64,000 nt of DNA from Sphaerisporangium fuscum. Its GTDB lineage: Bacteria > Actinomycetota > Actinomycetes > Streptosporangiales > Streptosporangiaceae. The notes beneath the pieces are model-generated. The model did no database searches. It was not told the DNA's origin and saw only the letters and a list, made by a program, of their open reading frames with translations. The DNA lies in the NCBI RefSeq assembly GCF_018531465.1, contig NZ_JAHDTF010000046.1, positions 1-64,000 on the forward strand, written 5' to 3'. Positions 58,430 through 64,000 of this stretch are shown piece after piece; positions within the stretch are counted from its first letter, which is position 1; every line of letters begins with the position of its first letter. The position numbers and the translations under genes are program-made.

Positions 58430-60232
58430 GTGTCAGTTGCCATTCGAATGACCGCCCCGACGTCCCACGCCGAGCTGGCCGCCTGGGTCCAGGAGATCGC
58501 CGAGCTGACCAGGCCCGACCACGTCGAGTGGTGCGACGGCTCGGAGGCTGAATGGACCCGCCTCACGAACCTCCTCGTCGACCAGGGCACCCTCGTCCGT
58601 CTCGCCAAGAGGCCGAACAGCTTCTACGCGGCCTCCGACCCCACCGACGTCGCCCGCGTCGAGGACCGCACCTTCATCTGCTCGGAGGACCCGGAGGACG
58701 CCGGGCCCACCAACAACTGGATCGCGCCCAAGGAGATGCGCGAGACCTTCGACGAGCTGTTCAACGGCTGCATGCGCGGGCGGACGATGTACGTCGTGCC
58801 GTTCTGCATGGGCCCGCTCGGCGGTGAGATCTCCCAGCTCGGCGTCGAGATCACCGACTCGCCGTACGTCGTCGTATCCATGCGGATCATGACCCGCATG
58901 GGCGAGGAGGCGCTGCGGCTGATCGAGGAGCGCGGCGAGTACGTCAAGGCCGTCCACTCGGTCGGCGCGCCGCTGGAGCCGGGCCAGAAGGACGTCCCCT
59001 GGCCCTGCAGCAGCACCAAGTACATCAGCCATTTCCCCGAGACCCGCGAGATCTGGTCGTACGGCTCGGGGTACGGCGGCAACGCCCTGCTCGGCAAGAA
59101 GTGCTACGCCCTGCGCATCGCCAGCGCGATGGCCCGCGACGAGGGCTGGCTCGCCGAGCACATGCTCATCCTCAAGCTCACCCCGCCGAACGGCCAGACG
59201 CGCTACATCGCCGCCGCCTTCCCCTCGGCCTGCGGCAAGACCAACCTCGCGATGCTCCAGCCGACCATCCCCGGCTGGAAGGTCGAGACGGTGGGCGACG
59301 ACATCGCCTGGATGCGCTTCGGCGAGGACGGCCGGCTCTACGCGATCAACCCCGAGGCCGGCTTCTTCGGCGTCGCGCCCGGCACCGGCCAGTCCACCAA
59401 CGCCAACGCCATCAGGACGCTGTGGGGCAACAGCATCTTCACCAACGTCGCGCTGACCGACGACGGCGACGTGTGGTGGGAGGGGCTCACCGACGAGCCG
59501 CCGGCGCACCTGACCGACTGGCGCGGACGCGACTGGACCCCCGGGTCCGGCGAGCCGGCCGCCCACCCCAACGCCCGCTTCACCACCCCCGCGTCGCAGT
59601 GCCCGACCATCGCCCCGGAGTGGCGCGACCCGAAGGGCGTGCCGATCTCGGCGATCCTGTTCGGCGGGCGCCGCGCCACGGCCGTACCGCTGGTGACCGA
59701 GGCCTTCAGCTGGCAGCACGGGGTCTTCCTCGGGGCGAACGTGGCCTCGGAGAAGACCGCCGCCGCCGAGGGCAAGGTCGGCGAGCTGCGCCGCGACCCG
59801 TTCGCGATGCTGCCGTTCTGCGGCTACAACATGGGCGACTACTTCGCCCACTGGGTCAAGATCGGTCAGACGGCCGACAAGGACAAGCTGCCCCGGCTCT
59901 ACTACGTCAACTGGTTCCGCAAGGACGCCTCCGGCAGGTTCCTGTGGCCGGGCTTCGGTGAGAACAGCCGCGTCCTGAAGTGGATCGTCGAGCGGCTGAA
60001 CGGCGAGGCGGAGGCCGCCGAGACGCCGATCGGCCTGCTGCCGCCGCAGGGCGCGCTCGACGTCGAGGGCCTCGACATCTCCGAGGAGGACCTCGCCACC
60101 CTGCTGTCGGTCGACCGCGAGGTGTGGAAGGACGAGGCCTCGCTGATCCCCGAGCACTTCGAGACCTTCGGCGACCACCTGCCCAAGGAGCTCTGGGAGG
60201 AGTACCACGCCCTGGTGAAGCGCCTCGGTTAG
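58430..60232 (+). CDS. pckG: Phosphoenolpyruvate carboxykinase (GTP), 600 aa
   Basis: Converts oxaloacetate and GTP to PEP, CO2 and GDP at the start of gluconeogenesis. The kinase-1a P-loop with the reactive Cys is 'FPSACGKTNLAML' (C268-GKTN). 'GDDIAWMRFGEDG' is the metal-binding kinase-2 region, and 'NWFRKD' to 'FLWPGFGENSRVLKWI' the guanine-binding end. Length fits the GTP class. GTG 58430 has AAGGAGCC. The operator array upstream implies control by an amino-sugar-type GntR repressor. Confidence 0.97.
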   Translation: MSVAIRMTAPTSHAELAAWVQEIAELTRPDHVEWCDGSEAEWTRLTNLLVDQGTLVRLAKRPNSFYAASDPTDVARVEDRTFICSEDPEDAGPTNNWIAPKEMRETFDELFNGCMRGRTMYVVPFCMGPLGGEISQLGVEITDSPYVVVSMRIMTRMGEEALRLIEERGEYVKAVHSVGAPLEPGQKDVPWPCSSTKYISHFPETREIWSYGSGYGGNALLGKKCYALRIASAMARDEGWLAEHMLILKLTPPNGQTRYIAAAFPSACGKTNLAMLQPTIPGWKVETVGDDIAWMRFGEDGRLYAINPEAGFFGVAPGTGQSTNANAIRTLWGNSIFTNVALTDDGDVWWEGLTDEPPAHLTDWRGRDWTPGSGEPAAHPNARFTTPASQCPTIAPEWRDPKGVPISAILFGGRRATAVPLVTEAFSWQHGVFLGANVASEKTAAAEGKVGELRRDPFAMLPFCGYNMGDYFAHWVKIGQTADKDKLPRLYYVNWFRKDASGRFLWPGFGENSRVLKWIVERLNGEAEAAETPIGLLPPQGALDVEGLDISEEDLATLLSVDREVWKDEASLIPEHFETFGDHLPKELWEEYHALVKRLG

Positions 60233-60324
60233 GCCTGTTCTCCGCACCTGGTCGGCCGCCACGTGCGGTCAGGTGCGAATGACCTGGAGGGCGATCCGCG
60301 GAAATCGCATTAGGAGATCGTCCG

Positions 60325-60352
60325 GCGGGGGCGTCCGATCGGGCGCCCCCGC
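60325..60352 (+). terminator. pckG terminator
   Basis: GCGGGGGCG (60325-60333) and CGCCCCCGC (60344-60352) are perfect inverse complements followed by TGTGTTCG. It lies about 90 bases after the pckG stop. Confidence 0.75.
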
Positions 60353-60445
60353 TGTGTTCGTAAACGCAGCGGGCAGGGGGTTTCACACGCGATAATTGCG
60401 TGTTGTCAACACGCTGCGGCGGACCGCGGCGAAGGGGAGGTCTCC

Positions 60446-61207
60446 ATGGGCGTGCGCGATCTCGTGTACCGGCTGTACGAGCGCCGGCTCGAGACGAAGC
60501 TGTCCGCGGACCAGATACCCCGGCACGTCGGCGTCATCGTCGACGGCAACCGACGCTGGGCGCGGGCCATGGGGCTGCGCGACGTCAGCCACGGCCACCA
60601 GAAGGGCGCCGACAAGATCTCCGAGCTGCTGGTGTGGTGCCGGGAGGCCGGAGTCGAGATCGTCACGGTGTGGCTGCTGTCCAGCGACAACCTCTCCCGG
60701 CCCAAAGAAGAGCTCGACCCCCTGATGGAGATCATCGAGGACACCGTCCGGGGGCTCGTCGCAGGTGGATGGCACGTCAACCCCATGGGAGCGCTTGACC
60801 TTTTGCCCGATCGCACGGCCCGAATCCTGAAAGACGCCAAAGAAGTCACATCTCGACGTCCTGGGCTGATTGTGAACGTTGCCGTTGGGTATGGAGGAAG
60901 GCGTGAGATCGCTGATGCGGTGCGCTCCCTCCTCCAGGAGCACGCCAGCAAGGGCGCGAGCATCGAGGAGCTTGTCGAGGTCCTCGATGTGGAGCACATC
61001 GCCGAGCATCTCTACACGCGCGGCCTCCCCGACCCGGACCTCCTCATCCGCACCTCGGGAGAGCAGCGGCTCTCCGGATTCCTGCTCTGGCAAAGCGCCC
61101 ACTCGGAGTTCTACTTCTGCGAGGCCTACTGGCCCGACTTCCGCAGGGTCGACTTCTTGCGGGCGCTGCGATCGTACGCCGCGCGGCACCGACGGTACGG
61201 CAACTGA
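60446..61207 (+). CDS. uppS: Short-chain Z-isoprenyl diphosphate synthase, 253 aa
   Basis: Cis-prenyltransferase fold. Asp33 in 'VIVDGNRRWAR' is catalytic; 'SSDNLSRPKEEL' and the end 'IRTSGEQRLSGFLLWQSAHSEFYF' and 'ARHRRYGN' are diagnostic. Overall similarity is to mycobacterial Rv1086, a (2Z,6E)-farnesyl diphosphate synthase, rather than the long-chain decaprenyl synthase. The product may prime polyprenyl phosphate synthesis for the cell wall. ATG 60446 has GGGGAGG upstream. Confidence 0.92.
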   Translation: MGVRDLVYRLYERRLETKLSADQIPRHVGVIVDGNRRWARAMGLRDVSHGHQKGADKISELLVWCREAGVEIVTVWLLSSDNLSRPKEELDPLMEIIEDTVRGLVAGGWHVNPMGALDLLPDRTARILKDAKEVTSRRPGLIVNVAVGYGGRREIADAVRSLLQEHASKGASIEELVEVLDVEHIAEHLYTRGLPDPDLLIRTSGEQRLSGFLLWQSAHSEFYFCEAYWPDFRRVDFLRALRSYAARHRRYGN

Positions 61208-61277
61208 AACACCCCGTGAACACCCCCTAACCTCCCTGTTCTGGCTGTTGGGCGGGAGCGGTTCACGACGTACCGTA

Positions 61278-61493
61278 ATGAGTAGGCAGTCCATACGGCC
61301 TACTTTTGGAGAGGGTCCGCCCTTGCGTCGCCTTTTGACGAGGAGGGCCGGTATCCGGCGTCGCCTCGTCCAGGTGGAGGCGCACGATCGGGCCCGGTCC
61401 GCTCACCACCTCATCTGGCAGGGCGCGCACTCCGGCGCCCGGGGGAGAACGCGTGGCAGTGTCCTCGAGCAACCCGTCCACTGTTCCCGGTAG
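61278..61493 (+). CDS. Arg-rich ORF overlapping phoH2 (possible PhoAT-like partner), 71 aa
   Basis: A reading from ATG 61278 to a TAG at 61493 gives a basic protein (MSRQSIRPTFGEG..., with 'LRRLLTRRAGIRRRLVQVEA' and a final 'VHCSR'). It overlaps the PIN-PhoH gene by 41 bases. In mycobacteria a small antitoxin-like gene (phoAT) overlaps phoH2 at this place, so it is a candidate; the overlap is the main support, and no ribosome binding site is convincing. It may be a chance frame. Confidence 0.4.
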   Translation: MSRQSIRPTFGEGPPLRRLLTRRAGIRRRLVQVEAHDRARSAHHLIWQGAHSGARGRTRGSVLEQPVHCSR

Positions 61494-62784
61494 CGCGCCG
61501 TCCAGGCGTACCTACATTGTGGACACCTCTGTCCTCCTGTCCGACCCTGCGGCGATGAGCCGCTTCGCCGAGCACGAAGTAGTTCTACCGATCGTCGTCA
61601 TCACCGAGCTGGAAGCCAAGCGGCACCACCCTGAGCTGGGGTACTTCGCCCGGAAGGCGCTGCGCTTCCTCGACGACCTCCGGGTGCGGTACGGCAGGCT
61701 GGACGAGCCGATTCCCATGGGCGAGGGCACCATCAGAGTCGAGCTCAACCACAGTGACCCCGCGATCCTGCCGGCCGGTTTCCGGCTGGGGGACAACGAC
61801 ACCCGCATCCTCACGGTCGCCAGATCCCTCGCCGCCGAGGGCGCCGACGTCGTGCTGGTGTCCAAAGACCTGCCCATGCGGGTCAAGGCCGCCTCGATCG
61901 GGCTGGCCGCCGAAGAGTACCGCGCCGACCTCGTCGTAGAGTCCGGCTGGACCGGCATGGCCGAGCTCCAGGTCACCACCGAGGACATCGAGACGTTGTT
62001 CGAGAACCGCATCGCCGACCTGGAGGAGGCCCGCGAGCTCCCCACTCACACCGGCCTGCGGCTGCTGTCCAACCGGGGCTCGGCGCTCGGGCGGGTGCTG
62101 CCCGACAAGTCGGTACGGCTGGTGCGCGGCGACCGCGAGGTGTTCGGCCTGCACGGCCGCTCCGCCGAGCAGCGCATCGCCCTCGACCTGCTGATGGACC
62201 CCGAGGTGGGCATCGTCTCCCTCGGCGGCCGGGCCGGCACCGGCAAGTCGGCGCTCGCCCTGTGCGCGGGCCTGGAGGCCGTCCTGGAGCGGCGCCAGCA
62301 CCGCAAGGTCGTGGTGTTCCGCCCGCTGTACGCCGTCGGCGGCCAGGAGCTCGGCTACCTGCCGGGGTCGGAGAACGAGAAGATGGGCCCCTGGGCGCAG
62401 GCCGTGTACGACACGCTCGGCGCCGTGACCACGCCCGAGGTGATCGAGGAGGTCCTCGACCGGGGCATGCTCGAGGTGCTGCCGCTCACGCACATCCGCG
62501 GGCGCTCCCTGCACGACGCGTTCGTGATCGTCGACGAGGCCCAGTCGCTGGAGCGGGGCGTCCTGCTGACGGTGCTGTCGCGCATCGGCGCCAACTCGCG
62601 CGTGGTGCTCACCCACGACATCGCCCAGCGCGACAACCTCCGGGTGGGGCGGCACGACGGCGTGGTCGCCGTGGTCGAGAAGCTCAAGGGGCATCCGCTG
62701 TTCGCCCACGTGACGCTGACGCGTTCGGAGCGCTCGCCGATCGCCGCCCTGGTGACCGAGATGCTGGAGGACATCACGGTCTGA
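61453..62784 (+). CDS. phoH2: PIN-domain-PhoH ATPase (PhoH2), 443 aa
   Basis: RNase plus RNA helicase-type protein. The N-terminal PIN domain (about 20-150) has Asp24 in 'IVDTSVLLSD', a Glu in 'VITELEAKR' and the Asp pair 'LGDNDTRIL'. The PhoH ATPase begins about residue 230, with Walker A 'GGRAGTGKSAL' (K265) and Walker B 'FVIVDEAQSLERG'. The mycobacterial PhoH2 proteins unwind and cut RNA. GTG 61453 has GGGGGAGA. Confidence 0.93.
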   Translation: MAVSSSNPSTVPGSAPSRRTYIVDTSVLLSDPAAMSRFAEHEVVLPIVVITELEAKRHHPELGYFARKALRFLDDLRVRYGRLDEPIPMGEGTIRVELNHSDPAILPAGFRLGDNDTRILTVARSLAAEGADVVLVSKDLPMRVKAASIGLAAEEYRADLVVESGWTGMAELQVTTEDIETLFENRIADLEEARELPTHTGLRLLSNRGSALGRVLPDKSVRLVRGDREVFGLHGRSAEQRIALDLLMDPEVGIVSLGGRAGTGKSALALCAGLEAVLERRQHRKVVVFRPLYAVGGQELGYLPGSENEKMGPWAQAVYDTLGAVTTPEVIEEVLDRGMLEVLPLTHIRGRSLHDAFVIVDEAQSLERGVLLTVLSRIGANSRVVLTHDIAQRDNLRVGRHDGVVAVVEKLKGHPLFAHVTLTRSERSPIAALVTEMLEDITV

Positions 62785-62794
62785 CCGTCCGTGC

Positions 62795-62823
62795 GGATCC
62801 CGGCGGCGAGGCCGCCGGGATCC
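62795..62823 (+). terminator. Strong terminator after phoH2
   Basis: GGATCCCGGCGG (62795-62806) and CCGCCGGGATCC (62812-62823) are perfect inverse complements with a five-base loop; TTTCC follows. Confidence 0.85.
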
Positions 62824-62905
62824 TTTCCGGTACGGCGTGGGCTTCCCGTCGCACTCCTGTACGGCTCGCCGCAGACTCATGGGCGGCACGGCCGGGAGGC
62901 GTCCG

Positions 62906-63478
62906 TCACGGGGGGAGGCTGACTCCGGGGGCCGCCAGGTCGTGGTACTCCCGGCAGGTGTGCTCGCCCAGCCCCTGCGGCCCTTTCGGGGTCGTCTGAG
63001 TGATCTTCACCGACCAGATCTCCTCGCGCAGCCGTCCCGTGCAGGTGAGCTGCGCCAGCGCCGCCCTGGGGAGCCTGCTCGAGCCGTTCACGATGACGTG
63101 GAGGCGCAGGCCGACCGGATTGTCCGGTGCGTCGCGCATCCCGCCGTCCCTTCCGTACCGGCTCAGGGTGGTCTGCTCCAGCCGGAAACCCTTCAGCGCG
63201 GATTCCAGGCCCTCGGGCGACACGGTGCCGACCTCGAAGAGGGCGGCGATGACGTCCCGCACGGAAGCGGAGGCGGTGACGACCTGCCTGGGGGCCAGCC
63301 GGCCGTCGCGGAGCAGGTAGACGCTGGCCAAGGCGCTGCGGGCGCTGATGACGGGCACCGGGCCCGAGTCCATCACGCCCGTGGCGTCCACGCCGCAGCC
63401 CGCCCCGGCGGCCAGGGCGACGGCCAGCGCGAGCCCCGAGGCGAGGCGGCGCGTGATCATGGTGGTCGGACGGCTCAT
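62906..63478 (-). CDS. GerMN-like lipoprotein coupled to a sensor kinase, 190 aa
   Basis: A signal peptide with lipobox 'AAGAGC' (Cys28) is followed by a ~150-residue domain. 'ASVYLLRDGRLAPRQVV', 'SVRDVIAALFEVG' and 'SPEGLESAL' resemble the GerMN domain of sporulation and germination proteins and of lipoproteins encoded next to two-component systems in actinomycetes (as LpqB is). ATG 63478 overlaps the kinase stop by four bases (ATGA), so the two are translationally coupled. Confidence 0.75.
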   Translation of the reverse strand: MSRPTTMITRRLASGLALAVALAAGAGCGVDATGVMDSGPVPVISARSALASVYLLRDGRLAPRQVVTASASVRDVIAALFEVGTVSPEGLESALKGFRLEQTTLSRYGRDGGMRDAPDNPVGLRLHVIVNGSSRLPRAALAQLTCTGRLREEIWSVKITQTTPKGPQGLGEHTCREYHDLAAPGVSLPP

Positions 63479-64000
63479 GGGTGCGGTATCCAGACGGTGA
63501 ACTGGGTCCCGGGATCGCACAGCTCGACCCTGATCGTCCCGCCGTGCAGCTCGGCGTTGGCCTTGGCGATCGACAGGCCGAGCCCGCTGCCCTCGCTGCG
63601 CGCCCGGCCCGCGTCGGCCTTGTAGAAGCGCTCGAAGACGTGGGGGAGCGCCTGCCGGGGGATGCCGCTGCCGCGGTCGCGCACCTTCACCTCCAGGCCG
63701 CTGCGCAGCACCCGCGCGCTGACGGTCACCGGCGGCGCGCCGTGGCGCAGGGCGTTGCCGATCAGGTTGGCCACGATCACGTCGAAGCGCCGGGGGTCGA
63801 GCGAGAACGACAGCCCGCGCGGGACCTCCAGGCGCACGCGCCCCGTCCAGCCGCGGATGTCGAGGCAGTCGGCCAGTGCCAGGGCGACGTCGATGTTCTC
63901 CCTGGTGAGCACGGCCGCGCCGGAGTCCAGCCGGCTCGCCTCGATGAGGTGCTCCACCAGCACCCTCAGCCGGTTGATCTCGCGTACGACCAGGTCGACG
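63475..64000 (-). CDS. Two-component sensor histidine kinase, C-terminal part (cut by the window end)
   Basis: About 174 residues are visible. The end of the HisKA helix ('LRVLVEHLIEASRLDSG') leads into the ATPase domain with N box 'IVANLIGNALRHGA', G1 'VRDRGSGIP', F box 'VFERFYKAD' and G2 'GSGLGLSIAKANAELHGG'. All ATP-binding boxes are intact. The phosphoacceptor His and the sensor domain lie beyond the window. The coupled lipoprotein downstream may be an accessory sensor, analogous to MtrB-LpqB. Confidence 0.92.
   Translation of the reverse strand, partial: VDLVVREINRLRVLVEHLIEASRLDSGAAVLTRENIDVALALADCLDIRGWTGRVRLEVPRGLSFSLDPRRFDVIVANLIGNALRHGAPPVTVSARVLRSGLEVKVRDRGSGIPRQALPHVFERFYKADAGRARSEGSGLGLSIAKANAELHGGTIRVELCDPGTQFTVWIPHP

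Noticed and set aside
1..64000. tRNA, rRNA, CRISPR arrays, transposases or att sites
   Set aside because: None could be seen: no cloverleaf-like segments, regular spacer arrays, DDE proteins or integrases.

Overview
The window is high-GC DNA (roughly 70 % G+C by eye) from a filamentous actinomycete, most likely Streptosporangiales (Nonomuraea- or Streptosporangium-like). Pointers are frequent GTG starts, several likely leaderless genes, a mycothiol-conjugate amidase beside a DUF4307 gene and greA, an F420/PPOX-type flavoprotein, GTP-dependent PEP carboxykinase, and a short-chain Z-prenyl synthase next to a PIN-PhoH gene. The order is inferred from gene style and not proven. No rRNA, tRNA, CRISPR array, intact transposon or phage is visible.

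Layout. 1-9.8 kb: a DUF4287 protein, an F420/PPOX flavoprotein, a thiolase, a beta-propeller lipoprotein with an SGNH hydrolase, then cystathionine beta-synthase and cystathionine gamma-synthase/lyase around a NarL-type sensor kinase. Two nearly identical palindromic intergenic repeats punctuate convergent gene pairs here. 10-17.8 kb: a MoxR ATPase/vWA pair, a FIST sensor protein, an ECF sigma operon and threonine dehydratase. 17.8-25 kb: an FAD monooxygenase with a triple operator, secreted proteins, an M1 peptidase/RDD pair, and 4-hydroxyphenylpyruvate dioxygenase divergent from an Lrp regulator, plus a TetR/SnoaL pair. 25-33.5 kb: a class A penicillin-binding protein, a DUF255 thioredoxin-like protein, a TIM-barrel/VC0807 pair, and an epoxide hydrolase with a WYL regulator.

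33.5-41.9 kb is accessory and regulatory: several divergent regulator/enzyme pairs with well-formed palindromic operators, a less GC-rich patch with a broken Uma2 gene, an XRE-DUF5919 protein and an RsbW-like ATPase, a split RibD-like reductase/deaminase pair and a 37-residue hydrophobic peptide. 42-47 kb holds a giant CtpI-type P-type ATPase and a membrane protein upstream of it. 47-52.7 kb is housekeeping (mca, DUF4307, greA, NlpC/P60).

52.8-55.05 kb is the most interesting locus: a 49-residue double-glycine precursor peptide, a strong hairpin, an MvdC/D-like ATP-grasp ligase, and a translationally coupled protein with a PpiC/parvulin-like C-terminus. It looks like a compact ribosomal-peptide (graspetide-type) pathway with an unusual His/Thr-rich core. 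55-64 kb: a TetR gene, a second ECF operon, a leaderless ribbon-helix-helix-like gene, pckG behind an array of DasR-like operators, a Z-prenyl synthase, PhoH2 with a possible overlapping PhoAT-like partner, and a GerMN-like lipoprotein coupled to a sensor kinase cut by the window end.
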